Shown: positions 17,519 through 26,242, counted from the stretch's first letter. The stretch: 50,303 nt of DNA from Beijerinckia sp. L45 (GCF_009765775.1 NZ_LMUU01000139.1:36517-86819); one strand, 5' to 3'. The notes: a model not told the origin generated them from the letters alone. Translations and numbers: made by a program.

Positions 17519-17758
17519 ATGGGTGCCAATGCTCTGTCAGTGGATACAGCGGACTTCAGCGCGCGTTCCGCCGAGTTGCTTGGGCAGATCCGGTCTCGGA
17601 CGATCGATCAGCTTTTGATTACCGAGCACGGCCGCGTGGTCGCCGTGATGACGGTACCGGAGCAATCGGATCGCACCTTCAACCTGCACAAGATCTTGCG
17701 CGGGACGATCACGGCGCCCCCGGCTTCGATCCGACCGCGCCGGCTTACCAGTCTTTAA
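17519..17758 (+). CDS. Orphan Phd/YefM-like antitoxin
   Basis: 79-aa protein resembling the DNA-binding half of Phd/YefM (prevent-host-death) antitoxins: SVDTADFSARSAELLGQI, then the typical LLITEHGRVVAVMTVPE turn-strand block. The C-terminal tail, which in true antitoxins wraps the toxin, is short and basic. The ATG at 17519 has GGGAG 8 nt upstream and is preferred over an upstream in-frame TTG at 17495. No PIN, RelE or Doc toxin follows; the next gene is the unrelated Panacea protein 153 nt on. It could be an orphan antitoxin or repressor left after toxin loss. Confidence 0.72.
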   Translation: MGANALSVDTADFSARSAELLGQIRSRTIDQLLITEHGRVVAVMTVPEQSDRTFNLHKILRGTITAPPASIRPRRLTSL

Positions 17759-17877
17759 GGCCTGCGCACAAATTTGAGCCATAGGTTCTAAACGCGCGTT
17801 TTCCACAGCGTTCTGCATCGCAGGTGCAACACCTAAACCGAAAAACACTAGCATCGGCCAGCTTTGGCTGATTTCAC

Positions 17878-17906
17878 TTGATCCAGAATAAACCGCCCTT
17901 TAACTG
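17878..17906 (+). promoter_or_regulatory. Candidate promoter giving a leaderless socA-like transcript
   Basis: TTGATC at 17878-17883, a 17-nt spacer, and TAACTG at 17901-17906 resemble a sigma-70 promoter. Transcription would start about 6-8 nt downstream, at or next to the ATG at 17912, and no ribosome site precedes that ATG. An inverted pair, ATCGGCCA / TGGCTGAT (17853-17872, one mismatch), lies just upstream and could be an operator. Sequence-only prediction. Confidence 0.35.
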
Positions 17907-17911
17907 CTTAT

Positions 17912-18430
17912 ATGCACGATGCCCGCGCTATATCCAACTTTCTTATCGAACGCGCGTCAGCAACGCGCAGGCCGATTACTGTTATGACGCTATTAAAGGT
18001 GCTATACTTTGCGCATGCATGGCATCTTGTGAAATTCGGCACGCCCTTGGTTGCTCAACCTTTTGAAGCTTGGAGACATGGTCCGGTTAACAGGCTCGTA
18101 TACGACCAACTAAAACATTTAAAATCAAAATGCATAGACATAAAGCTGACGTCTTTCGACCCAAACGCAAGCAGCTTTGTCGAAACGCCATTCAATTTTG
18201 ATGCCGATACTATGGAATTTCTCCAGAATATATTTGACTATTACTCGCAGTTTCACGCATTCAAATTATCAGATTTGACTCACGAAACTGACTCGCCCTG
18301 GGAAAAGATCTGGCGAAAAGCCGAAACGGAAGCAGTCCCAGGTATGATTATCCCTGATGAGATGATAAAGATCTGGTTTGCAAAAAGCAGCAGACGGCAA
18401 TCTCTTCATATTAAGGGACAAAGTCATTGA
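17912..18430 (+). CDS. Panacea-domain (SocA-like, DUF4065) antitoxin candidate
   Basis: 172-aa protein with the Panacea/DUF4065 fold typical of SocA. The N-terminal block aligns from the first residue: a DARAISNFLIERA helix, then VMTLLKVLYFAHAWHLVKFG, PFEAWRHGPVNRLVYDQLK and a C-terminal helical half ending in the DSPWEKIW region. In Caulobacter, SocA is a ClpXP adaptor antitoxin; Panacea proteins elsewhere neutralise many unrelated toxins. It overlaps the next gene (TTGA at 18427-18430), the usual antitoxin-toxin coupling. DNA here is AT-rich (18121-18180 is 24 G/C of 60), unlike the flanking genes. There is no ribosome site before the ATG. Confidence 0.85.
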   Translation: MHDARAISNFLIERASATRRPITVMTLLKVLYFAHAWHLVKFGTPLVAQPFEAWRHGPVNRLVYDQLKHLKSKCIDIKLTSFDPNASSFVETPFNFDADTMEFLQNIFDYYSQFHAFKLSDLTHETDSPWEKIWRKAETEAVPGMIIPDEMIKIWFAKSSRRQSLHIKGQSH

Positions 18431-19128
18431 TTATGCTTCCCACACCATCCGTACCAGATCTTGCCAGGGTTGAAGGATCAACACCTGAGGAAGCAGCCGA
18501 GTGGTTTATCAGCTTCTTCGATTCGCCTAGTGTCCCTTGGAATTATCATCGAAGCACACGAATTACAAAGGTAGCCTATCAGGGGATACATAGACCTGAG
18601 CTGCTTCTCGCCGGATGCGCGGCGGAAAAGAATCCGATCGGAAAAAAAGCGAACGAAGATGTTGTTTCTTTAGCCGCTCCGCATGCGTTTGGCCGGTCTA
18701 CACAGGTCTTTGATCTTACGCCTCGAAAATTTAACTTTGGCCAATCCAGGACATCAGGTTTTCGGATACCTTTCTTTTTTACAGAAAACAAAGTTGTGAA
18801 GCTTTTTTATCTACAACCTCGAAAGAGTTTCGCACTTACACTCAGCCAAATTGCAATGGTAGCCACCATTCATAAGAGATTTATTCTTGACCAGGAGTTT
18901 TTCGGACTAACCACAGATCTTGAATATATTGATCTGAGCGCCAGCGCTGATGGGAAACGCAAAGTTCGAAGGTTTACGCTATCCGATTTAGATCTATGGT
19001 CAGAGACTGAATTGACCAAACGGCTTTCGATGCTTTCAGCTGCGCTCGACCTTGCACAATCCAGCGGGCGGATACAGTCTCGAACGCGGAAGCCGGCTAA
19101 AGCCCTTGATATGCCGCTGTTCGACTAG
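18427..19128 (+). CDS. Putative SocB-like toxin, unknown family, C-terminal beta-clamp-like motif
   Basis: 233-aa protein of no family I recognise. A TTG at 18427 lies 9 nt after AAGGG and overlaps the upstream stop (TTGA); the in-frame ATG at 18433 is 15 nt away and less well placed. The protein has no signal or membrane helix. It opens acidic, has a central basic/aromatic region (FGRSTQVFDLTPRKFNFGQ, about 97-115), and a basic linker (RTRKPAK) that leads to the extreme C-terminus ALDMPLFD. ALDMPLF matches the extended sliding-clamp motif QLxLxLF except Gln to Ala. Partnership with a Panacea protein makes it the toxin candidate. Toxicity and clamp binding are inference. DNA is AT-rich, so it was probably acquired. 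Confidence 0.75.
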   Translation: MIMLPTPSVPDLARVEGSTPEEAAEWFISFFDSPSVPWNYHRSTRITKVAYQGIHRPELLLAGCAAEKNPIGKKANEDVVSLAAPHAFGRSTQVFDLTPRKFNFGQSRTSGFRIPFFFTENKVVKLFYLQPRKSFALTLSQIAMVATIHKRFILDQEFFGLTTDLEYIDLSASADGKRKVRRFTLSDLDLWSETELTKRLSMLSAALDLAQSSGRIQSRTRKPAKALDMPLFD

Positions 19129-19139
19129 CGGAAAACTGC

Positions 19140-19400
19140 TCAGCATTTTTGAAGATGCGCACGAAGCCGCGCTTCCAGCCCGGCAGAGACTTCGGCTGCA
19201 GGAATGGCGATCGATGGATCAGCCTCGTATTCATCGAAACTCTTCACAACATCGGTCTCGAGCCATGCCTCGCGCGCCGAGGACACGAAGGCCCTCTTGG
19301 ATGACATCGTTTCGGACGCATATTCGCCGGATGTTACCATGGCCTTGAGGCGCGCGACGACGTCTTCGGGGAGGTTCACGTTGATAGCTCGGCTCGGCAT
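19140..19400 (-). pseudogene. ParD-like antitoxin with two compensating frameshifts
   Basis: An 86-codon frame with a ribbon-helix-helix start (MPSRAINVNLPEDVVARLKA...SGEYASE) and a C-terminal tail REAWLETDVVKSF. Residues 31-41 (TMSSKRAFVSS) do not fit the family, but the same DNA read in another frame gives DVIQEGLRVLGAR, the expected second helix. One base appears lost near 19310 and two in the CG-repeat near 19270-19278, which restores the frame. The dimer helix would be destroyed. No ParE toxin gene follows: only 11 nt separate it from the convergent gene. A degenerate orphan antitoxin, or base-calling errors in the GC tract. Confidence 0.7.
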
Positions 19401-19490
19401 GAGACGCTCTTCGAATTGACCGCACGCTTTGGCAGCGACAGATAATACCGCCGCGCCATGTCAGGTATCAAAGGACGAGACTGAAAAGCC

Positions 19491-22283
19491 TCAGCCCTCC
19501 CCGCCCTCACCCGCCGGCGCGCCGTCCTCGCCCTCGGGCGCTTCACCGTCGGCGTCGGTCTCGTTTTCGTCGGCCGGGATACGTTCGACCGAGACGACCT
19601 CTTCCTTGCCGCCCATCTTGAACACGGTGACGCCCTGCGTCCCGCGACCGGCGACGCGGATGCCGTCGACCGGCACGCGGATCAACTGACCGCCGTTGGT
19701 GACCAGCATCAGGCCGTCGCCATCCTCCACCGGGAAGGATGCGACAAGCTGGCCGTTGCGCGCGTTGACCGCCATCGCGACGATGCCTTTGCCGCCGCGC
19801 CCGGTGATCCGGTACTCGAACGACGAGGTGCGCTTGCCGAAGCCCTTCGTGGAAATGGTGAGGATGACCTGCTCGGCCAGCGACATCTCGACGTAGCGTT
19901 CCTGCGACAGGCTCGAGGCCTGAACGTCGTCGGCCTCGGCACCCTCGGCCGCCGCGTCCTCGATGACGCTTTCGCTCGTCGAATCGGCGACAGTTTCGCC
20001 CGCGATCGCCCGACGCATCTTCAGGTAGGCAAGCCGCTCGCCGGCATCAGCCTCCATGTGGCGGAGGATCGAAAGCGCGATGACGCGATCGCCCTCGCCC
20101 AGCGAAATGCCGCGGACGCCCATCGAGTCGCGGCCCTTGAAGACGCGGACGTCGGTCACGGGGAAACGGATGCACTGGCCCTTCTGCGTGGTCAGCAGCG
20201 TGTCGTCGTTCTCGCGGCAGATCTGGACATCGACGATGTCCTCGCCGGGATCGAGCTTCATCGCAATCTTGCCGGCTCGGTTGACCTGGGCGAAATCGGA
20301 CAGCTTGTTACGCCGCACCGTGCCGCGCGTCGTCGCGAACATCACGTCGTAGTCCGCCCACTCCGTCTCGTCCTCGGGCAATGGCATGATGGTCGTAATA
20401 CGCTCGCCCTGCTCCAGCGGCAGCATGTTGATCAGCGCTTTGCCGCGGGCCTGCGGTGCGGCGAGCGGCAGGCGCCACACCTTCTCCTTGTAGACCTGAC
20501 CATGCGACGAGAAGAACAGCATCGGCGTGTGCGTCGAGGCGACGAACAGTCGGGCAACGAAATCCTCGTCGCGGGTCTGCATGCCGGAGCGACCCTTGCC
20601 GCCGCGGCGCTGCGCCCGGTACGTCGAGAGCGGCACACGTTTGACGTAGCCCCCGTGCGACACGGTGACGACCATGTCTTCGCGCTGGATCAGGTCTTCG
20701 TCTTCGACGCCGTCGACGCCGTCCAAGATCTGAGTCCGGCGCGGCGTGGCGTAGGCAGTCTTCACCGCCAGCATCTCATCCTTGATGATGCCGAACAGTC
20801 TTTCGCGCGAGCGCAAAATGTCGAGGTAGTCGGCGATCTCGACGGCGAGCTTGTTGAGGGCTTCGGCGATTTCGTCGCGCCCGAGCGCGGTCAGGCGGGC
20901 GAGGCGCAGGTCGAGAATGCCGCGCGCCTGGGTCTCGGACAGGCGATAAAGCCCGTCCTCGCCGAGCGAATGACGCGGATCGGCGATCAGCAGGATCAGC
21001 GGCGCCATGTCCTTGGCCGGCCAGGCGCGGACCATCAGGGCTTCGCGAGCGGTCGCGGCGTCGGGCGAGGTGCGGATGAGGTGGATCACCTCGTCGATGT
21101 TGGCCACGGCGATGGCGAGACCAACCTGCAGATGCGCCGCGTCACGCGCCTTGTTCAGGCGGAATTTCGTGCGCCGGGTAACGACCTCCTCGCGGAAGTC
21201 GACGAAAGCCACCAAAAAATCGCGAAGGTTCAGCAGCTCCGGCCGACCGCCATTCAGGGCGATCATGTTGCAGCCGAAACTCGACTGCATGGCGGTGAAG
21301 CGCCACAGCTGGTTCAGCACGACGTCGGAGACGGCATCGCGCTTCAGTTCGATGACAATGCGCATGCCGTCGCGATCGGACTCGTCGCGGAGGTCGGAGA
21401 TGCCTTCGAGCCGCTTGTCGCGGACAAGTTCCGCCATCTTCTCGATCAGGGTTGCCTTGTTGACCTGATACGGGATCTCCGTGACGATCAGCGCTTCGCG
21501 ATCCTTGCGCAGGATCTCGACCTCGGCCTTGGCACGCACCACCACCGAGCCGCGCCCCGTAGTGTAGGCCGAGCGAATGCCGGAGCGGCCCAAGATGCTG
21601 CCGCCGGTCGGGAAGTCCGGCCCGGGGACGATCTCCATCATCTGCTCGATCGTCAGCTCGGGATCGTCGATCAGCGCGATGGTGGCGTCGATGATCTCGC
21701 CGAGGTTGTGCGGCGGAATGTTGGTGGCCATGCCGACGGCGATGCCGCCGGCGCCGTTAACCAGGACGTTGGGGAAGCGCGCCGGCAAAACGACCGGCTC
21801 GCGCTCCTTGCCGTCGTAGTTCGGCTGGAAGTCGACGGTGTCGGAATCGATGTCCTCGATCAGCGCCAAAGCTGGCTTCGCCAGGCGCGATTCGGTGTAG
21901 CGCATCGCCGCGGCGGGATCGCCGTCGACGGAGCCGAAGTTGCCCTGGCCGTCGATCAGCGGCAGGCGCAGCGAGAACGGCTGGGCCATCCGGACGAGCG
22001 CTTCGTAGATCGAAGAATCGCCGTGGGGGTGATACTTACCCATGACGTCGCCGACGATGCGGGCGGACTTGACGTAGGGGCGGTCGGGCAGATGGTTCTG
22101 CTCCTGCATCGAATGCAGGATACGCCGGTGCACGGGCTTGAGTCCGTCGCGTACGTCGGGCAGCGCGCGGCTGACGATCACGCTCATCGCGTAATCGAGA
22201 TAGCTCCGCTGCATTTCATCGGAAATCGAGACGGGACGGACGTCGAAACCGGGGGCTCTCGGTTCGTCAGGTTTATCAGCCAA
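19491..22283 (-). CDS. gyrA: DNA gyrase subunit A
   Basis: 930-aa GyrA, the DNA-cleaving subunit of gyrase. Catalytic Tyr129 is in AAAMRYTE. The quinolone-determining loop reads GDSSIYE, so Ser90 and Glu94 stand at the positions of E. coli Ser83 and Asp87. The GyrA box QRRGGKG in the C-terminal DNA-wrapping domain is present, followed by beta-pinwheel blades. About 50 acidic, alanine-rich residues are inserted between blades ([17 protein letters not shown] region), and the tail is Gly/Glu-rich. The furthest in-frame start is a TTG at 22283 giving MADKPDEP; the next ATG would remove the conserved N-terminus. It is downstream of the amino-acid ABC genes. Confidence 0.97.
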   Translation of the reverse strand: MADKPDEPRAPGFDVRPVSISDEMQRSYLDYAMSVIVSRALPDVRDGLKPVHRRILHSMQEQNHLPDRPYVKSARIVGDVMGKYHPHGDSSIYEALVRMAQPFSLRLPLIDGQGNFGSVDGDPAAAMRYTESRLAKPALALIEDIDSDTVDFQPNYDGKEREPVVLPARFPNVLVNGAGGIAVGMATNIPPHNLGEIIDATIALIDDPELTIEQMMEIVPGPDFPTGGSILGRSGIRSAYTTGRGSVVVRAKAEVEILRKDREALIVTEIPYQVNKATLIEKMAELVRDKRLEGISDLRDESDRDGMRIVIELKRDAVSDVVLNQLWRFTAMQSSFGCNMIALNGGRPELLNLRDFLVAFVDFREEVVTRRTKFRLNKARDAAHLQVGLAIAVANIDEVIHLIRTSPDAATAREALMVRAWPAKDMAPLILLIADPRHSLGEDGLYRLSETQARGILDLRLARLTALGRDEIAEALNKLAVEIADYLDILRSRERLFGIIKDEMLAVKTAYATPRRTQILDGVDGVEDEDLIQREDMVVTVSHGGYVKRVPLSTYRAQRRGGKGRSGMQTRDEDFVARLFVASTHTPMLFFSSHGQVYKEKVWRLPLAAPQARGKALINMLPLEQGERITTIMPLPEDETEWADYDVMFATTRGTVRRNKLSDFAQVNRAGKIAMKLDPGEDIVDVQICRENDDTLLTTQKGQCIRFPVTDVRVFKGRDSMGVRGISLGEGDRVIALSILRHMEADAGERLAYLKMRRAIAGETVADSTSESVIEDAAAEGAEADDVQASSLSQERYVEMSLAEQVILTISTKGFGKRTSSFEYRITGRGGKGIVAMAVNARNGQLVASFPVEDGDGLMLVTNGGQLIRVPVDGIRVAGRGTQGVTVFKMGGKEEVVSVERIPADENETDADGEAPEGEDGAPAGEGGEG

Positions 22284-22408
22284 AAGTTTTTATCCGGACG
22301 TGCTGTGAATTCGCGGCCCACTCTATAGGGCGGCGCAGCGAAACTCCAGGTTTGCGACCGCAATACGGAGGGAAAACAGGCTGCAGATCCCTCTTTTCGG
22401 CGCTTAAC

Positions 22409-23173
22409 TCACAAGACTTGCGAGAGGAACCGCCGGGTCCGCTCATCGCGCGCTGCGGTAAAGAATTCTTGCGGCGGCCCGTGTTCGACGATCACACCCT
22501 TGTCAGTGAAGTAGATGTGGTCGGCGACTTCCCGCGCGAATCCCATTTCGTGAGTCACGAGAAGGCAGGTCATGCCCTCGTCGGCGAGTTCGTGGATCGT
22601 GACGAGCACTTCTTTCACCGTCTCCGGATCGAGCGCCGCCGTCACCTCGTCGAACAACATCACCTCGGGGCGCATCGCAAGCGAGCGGGCGATGGCCACA
22701 CGCTGCTGTTGTCCGCCGGACAGTTCGCCGGGATAGGTGTCCTCCTTACCCGCAAGTTGGACCTTAGCGAGCAGGGCCCGCGCCCGCGCCTCGACCTCGA
22801 TGCGATCCTGCTTGAGAACGTGCAGGGGCGCCATCATCACGTTCTGCAGCGCGGTGCGGTGCGGGAAGAGATTGTATTGCTGGAACACCATCCCGACCTT
22901 GCGACGGAGCGCCAGCTTGTCGAGGCGGGGGTCGCCAACCTCGATGTCCGCCACCCGGATCGTGCCCGACGTGACCGGCAGCAGCGCGTTGATGCAGCGG
23001 ATTAGGGTTGACTTGCCCGATCCCGACGGACCGATGATACAGACCACCTCGCCTTTGGCTACATCGAAGCTGATGCCGTTGAGCACGGGCACCGCTCCAA
23101 AGGTCTTTCTCACGTCGATCAGCTGGACGATCGGGGCGGCCAGCTTCGGCGCGACGACGGAATCACCGGACAT
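22409..23173 (-). CDS. Polar amino-acid ABC importer, ATP-binding protein (GlnQ-like)
   Basis: 254-aa ATPase of a polar amino-acid importer. Walker A GPSGSGKST, Q-loop region VGMVFQQYNLFPH, signature LSGGQQQR, Walker B VMLFDEVTAALDPE and H-loop LVTHEMGFAREV are all present. It overlaps the last codons of the second permease by 11 nt. The operon order is binding protein, permease, permease, ATPase (25615 to 22409). The amino acid transported cannot be told from sequence. Confidence 0.95.
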   Translation of the reverse strand: MSGDSVVAPKLAAPIVQLIDVRKTFGAVPVLNGISFDVAKGEVVCIIGPSGSGKSTLIRCINALLPVTSGTIRVADIEVGDPRLDKLALRRKVGMVFQQYNLFPHRTALQNVMMAPLHVLKQDRIEVEARARALLAKVQLAGKEDTYPGELSGGQQQRVAIARSLAMRPEVMLFDEVTAALDPETVKEVLVTIHELADEGMTCLLVTHEMGFAREVADHIYFTDKGVIVEHGPPQEFFTAARDERTRRFLSQVL

Positions 23174-24017
23174 TGAAACGTCGCTCCAGGCGCGCGGTCA
23201 TGTAGTCGATGGGGTAACAGTAGAGAAAGAAGCAGAGCAGCGCGAAACCATAGAGCGGCGCGAACAAGTCGGTGCGTCCGCCTTCGGCCGCATGGACCTG
23301 AGCGGTGATGGTCAGCATCTCCGACACGCCGACGATGGATGCCTGCACCGTCGCCATGGTGATCAGCGCGTAGAGATTCATCCAGGACGGCAGCATCCGC
23401 TTAAAACACTGCGGCAGGATGACGAGCCACACGGTCTGGCGACGCGACAGCGCGAGCGACTCTGCGGCCTCCCATTGGGTCGACGGGATAGAGGCGACGG
23501 CGCCGCGCAGGATCTCGGCGACATTGGCCATCACCGGCAGGGCAAAGCCGATCACCGCCTTCACCCAGTCCGGCAGCGGGATCGTCACGCCCATTACAGT
23601 GATGCGGAACGGGATGAGAAACATCGCGAAAAACAGCAGGACGAGCCAGGGCGCGTTGCGGAAGAACTGCATCACGCTCCACGCCGCGCGTCGCGCAAGC
23701 ACCTGCTCGGAAATGAGCAGCAGGCCAAGACCGAAGCCGGCGAGCGTGCCGAGCGCCATAGCGAGAAGCGAGATCAGGATGTTGAAGGCGAAGCCGCCGA
23801 GTAGCAGCGGCGCCCATTTGATGACGATCTCCAGGGCGGACGCCGGCGTCGGCGGGCCAAGCGCATGCGCGGAGCCGGCGTAGACGATCAAGATCGCACA
23901 TAAGACGGGTGGGACGCTCCTGCTGAGCCTCGGCATGGGCGTGGGCGCCTGGGGGGCCAGCAGGACAGGCAGAACTCCGCCTCGACCCCATTGCGGGTCA
24001 TGAGAGTGAGCTGTCAT
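23163..24017 (-). CDS. Polar amino-acid ABC importer, permease 2
   Basis: 284-aa inner-membrane permease of the HisMQ/GlnP family. Up to about residue 50 it is polar with a hydrophobic stretch (VPPVLCAILIVYAGSAHALG) that looks like a signal anchor, which is unusual for this family. Core helices follow, with FFRNAPWLVLLFF and the EAA block around WEAAESLALSRRQTVWLVILPQC. The ATG at 24017 overlaps the upstream permease stop (ATGA), so the 12 residues open upstream are not counted. Confidence 0.92.
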   Translation of the reverse strand: MTAHSHDPQWGRGGVLPVLLAPQAPTPMPRLSRSVPPVLCAILIVYAGSAHALGPPTPASALEIVIKWAPLLLGGFAFNILISLLAMALGTLAGFGLGLLLISEQVLARRAAWSVMQFFRNAPWLVLLFFAMFLIPFRITVMGVTIPLPDWVKAVIGFALPVMANVAEILRGAVASIPSTQWEAAESLALSRRQTVWLVILPQCFKRMLPSWMNLYALITMATVQASIVGVSEMLTITAQVHAAEGGRTDLFAPLYGFALLCFFLYCYPIDYMTARLERRFNVR

Positions 24018-24760
24018 CGATGATAGCCGGGAATGCGCATCTGTCGCTCCCACTGGTGCATCAACCCGGCGAAAACGCCGACGAGGACCATGTAGGTCGC
24101 CAGAAGCAGCAGCATCATCTCGAGCACGTTCTGCGATTCCGACCAGATCTGCTTGGCAGCGTAAAGAGTCTCGGGCACTGCGATGGCGTAGGCGAGCGTC
24201 GTCGTCTTGAGCAGGTTGATCAGGTTGTTGTTGAGCGCGGGCAGGCAGACCCGAACGGCCAGCGGCAGCACGATGTGCCTGTAAGCGCCGAGCCGGGTGT
24301 AGCCGAGCGCCTCGGCGGCTTCGAGGGTGGTGCGCGGCACGGCTTCGATGCCGGAGCGAAAGATCTCGACATTGAACGCACCGGCAAACAGCGAAAGCGA
24401 AATCACCGCCCAGGCGACGTTGCCGAGCAACGGCTCACGCGTGCCATAGCTGGTCTCGATACCGGGGATGACGGCGCCGACGCCGAAATAGAAGAAGAAG
24501 ATCTGCACCAACGGCGGCGTGTTGCGGAACACCACCACGAAGGCCTGGACCGACTGCCGCACCAGCGCCGAACCGGACCCTTGAGCAGCCGCCCCGGCGG
24601 CGCCGATGACGACGCTCGCGACGATCGACGCGACGCTGAGGAACAGGGTCATGCCGATTCCGGCGGCGTAGCGCTGGAAATCATAGGCATCGTAGAAGAT
24701 CGTGAGGTTGATGCCCGTCGTTTCGTAGAGCGTTCGAAACCAGTCGGCGACGGCGTTCAT
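24014..24760 (-). CDS. Polar amino-acid ABC importer, permease 1
   Basis: 248-aa inner-membrane permease of the HisMQ/GlnP family. It contains the family block VVFRNTPPLVQIFFFYFG, and the EAA loop LEAAEALGYTRLGAYRHIVLPLA contacts the ATPase. An in-frame TTG at 24790 would add 10 residues, but the ATG at 24760 has AGGGG 7 nt upstream and is preferred. The stop overlaps the start of permease 2 by 4 nt. Confidence 0.94.
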   Translation of the reverse strand: MNAVADWFRTLYETTGINLTIFYDAYDFQRYAAGIGMTLFLSVASIVASVVIGAAGAAAQGSGSALVRQSVQAFVVVFRNTPPLVQIFFFYFGVGAVIPGIETSYGTREPLLGNVAWAVISLSLFAGAFNVEIFRSGIEAVPRTTLEAAEALGYTRLGAYRHIVLPLAVRVCLPALNNNLINLLKTTTLAYAIAVPETLYAAKQIWSESQNVLEMMLLLLATYMVLVGVFAGLMHQWERQMRIPGYHR

Positions 24761-24802
24761 GCCGACCCCTGCCGTGATTTTGATCTCCAAAACGGTGTCA
24801 CG

Positions 24803-25615
24803 TTACTTGGCGTCGCCGGCTTGCTGGTGCATTCCTAGCGTGTAGGCCGTGGGCGTGATGCCCCACTTTTTCTCCTCGTCGACCACGAGGCCCGACTTGG
24901 CCCAATCCTTCGTCGCGTCGACGACGACCTGCGCCAGAGCATCGTTGCCCTTGGCGACCGCCATGATCCACGGCGTTTCGAGGATGCCCTTCAGCGGCAT
25001 CGCGAAGTCCGTCTTCCATTCGTCGTCGAGCATGCGGCCCTGCAGAAAGGTTTGGTCGTAGAGATAGCCGACGCAGTTGCCCTGCTTCATCGCAAACAAG
25101 GCTTTTTCCGAGCCATCGAAGGCCAGTGGCTCGGCCCCGTAGGTCTGCGCGATCGTCTTATTGTACCAGGCGCCGGCGGTGGCGCAGACCGGCTTGCCCT
25201 TGAGCTCCGCCCAATCCTTGATCCCGGATTTCTTGGACAGCAGTACGTTGACGAAGTCGGCATAGTACGGCGGATCGATCGCCTGGATGACACGCCGGCG
25301 CTCGGGCTTATCGGAGATGGTCGCGATCAGCAGGTCGACCTTGCCTTGCTGCAGAAACTCGATGCGGTTCGAAGAGACGACCGGGACGAGCTCGAGCTTG
25401 ACGCCCAAACGCTTGGCGATGTCGGCAGCAAGATCCGGCTCGATGCCGACAAGCGCGCCCTGCGGATCGCGGTAGCTGAACGGGCGGTAATCGGGCTTTA
25501 CGCCGACGATGAGCGTGCCGCGGGCCTTGATCGCATCCGGACCGTCGGCCGCCGCCGCGGGCACGCTGATGGAGGAAACAGCGGCCAGAACCAGGCCGAC
25601 GCCGCGCATTCTCAT
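24803..25615 (-). CDS. Polar amino-acid ABC importer, periplasmic binding protein
   Basis: 270-aa periplasmic solute-binding protein (SBP family 3). Signal peptide of about 23 residues (hydrophobic VGLVLAAVSSISVPAAAA). The mature part begins with IKARGTLIVGVKPDYRPFSY and continues with GIEPDLAADIAKRLGVKLELV, the usual two-lobe layout. The ATG at 25615 has GGAG at 9 nt; a TTG at 25630 overlaps that ribosome site and is rejected. Two cysteines (in PVCATAG and GNCVGY) may form a disulfide. First gene of the operon. Confidence 0.95.
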   Translation of the reverse strand: MRMRGVGLVLAAVSSISVPAAAADGPDAIKARGTLIVGVKPDYRPFSYRDPQGALVGIEPDLAADIAKRLGVKLELVPVVSSNRIEFLQQGKVDLLIATISDKPERRRVIQAIDPPYYADFVNVLLSKKSGIKDWAELKGKPVCATAGAWYNKTIAQTYGAEPLAFDGSEKALFAMKQGNCVGYLYDQTFLQGRMLDDEWKTDFAMPLKGILETPWIMAVAKGNDALAQVVVDATKDWAKSGLVVDEEKKWGITPTAYTLGMHQQAGDAK

Positions 25616-25749
25616 AAATTTTGCTCCCAATACTCAGAGCGGAGCACGCGAAAAGCGCGCCACAGAGCGGGCACAGACTTTGAAAATCGCATGACCGAGA
25701 TACGAGATGTCCGCTGCCATCGCGCTAAGAGATCCGATGGCTCAAACTT

Positions 25750-26208
25750 CTACGACTGGTCTACCGCCTGGTCCCGAGTGAAGGGCGGCGTCGCTGGAAA
25801 GATGCCGATATCGAGACCGGTCTCGGACGCGGCAAGCTTGCGGGCGTCGGCGTAGGCTTTCAGGAAGATTGTATCCGCCTTGGCTTTAAGGCTGGGGTTC
25901 TCCTCCATGTGCTGCGCGATCTCGATCCGTTGATTGAGGATCGTCGTCGTCCAGCTCCGGCTCGATTTCTCCGGTTGATAGATCTGTTTCAGGAGATGTT
26001 GAAGCAGAACCCTGTAACGCGAGCGAAGCTCGGAGACTTCCTTGCGCCCCAAGGTCTCGATCTCCTCCAGGATATTCGCCAGATCCGCCTCGTCGAGACG
26101 ACCGGCCTTCAAAAGCCCGGCCTGCTCCTGCGTCCACGCATAAAAGTCCGCCTCGTAGAGCGCCGAAGCGGTATTCCGGACCGAAGGCTTTACCGCAGCG
26201 TCGACCAT
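25750..26208 (-). CDS. DUF29 family protein
   Basis: 152-aa DUF29 protein with no known function. The family start LYEADFYAWTQEQAGLLKAGRLDEADLANILEEIETLGRKE region and the following SRYRVLLQHLLKQIYQPE helix are clear. Mostly helical, cytoplasmic, no signal. The family is common and often multi-copy in cyanobacteria and alphaproteobacteria. It stands alone between the amino-acid ABC operon and ssb, on the same strand. Confidence 0.88.
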   Translation of the reverse strand: MVDAAVKPSVRNTASALYEADFYAWTQEQAGLLKAGRLDEADLANILEEIETLGRKEVSELRSRYRVLLQHLLKQIYQPEKSSRSWTTTILNQRIEIAQHMEENPSLKAKADTIFLKAYADARKLAASETGLDIGIFPATPPFTRDQAVDQS

Positions 26209-26242
26209 TGGCGAAATCCGAAGGGCGCGGCCGCCCTTGTGG

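Noticed and set aside
20058-22328. 756-codon open frame on the plus strand opposite gyrA
   Set aside because: Mirror frame of a highly conserved gene in GC-rich DNA; the product is Arg/Ala/Gly/His-rich with no family motif.
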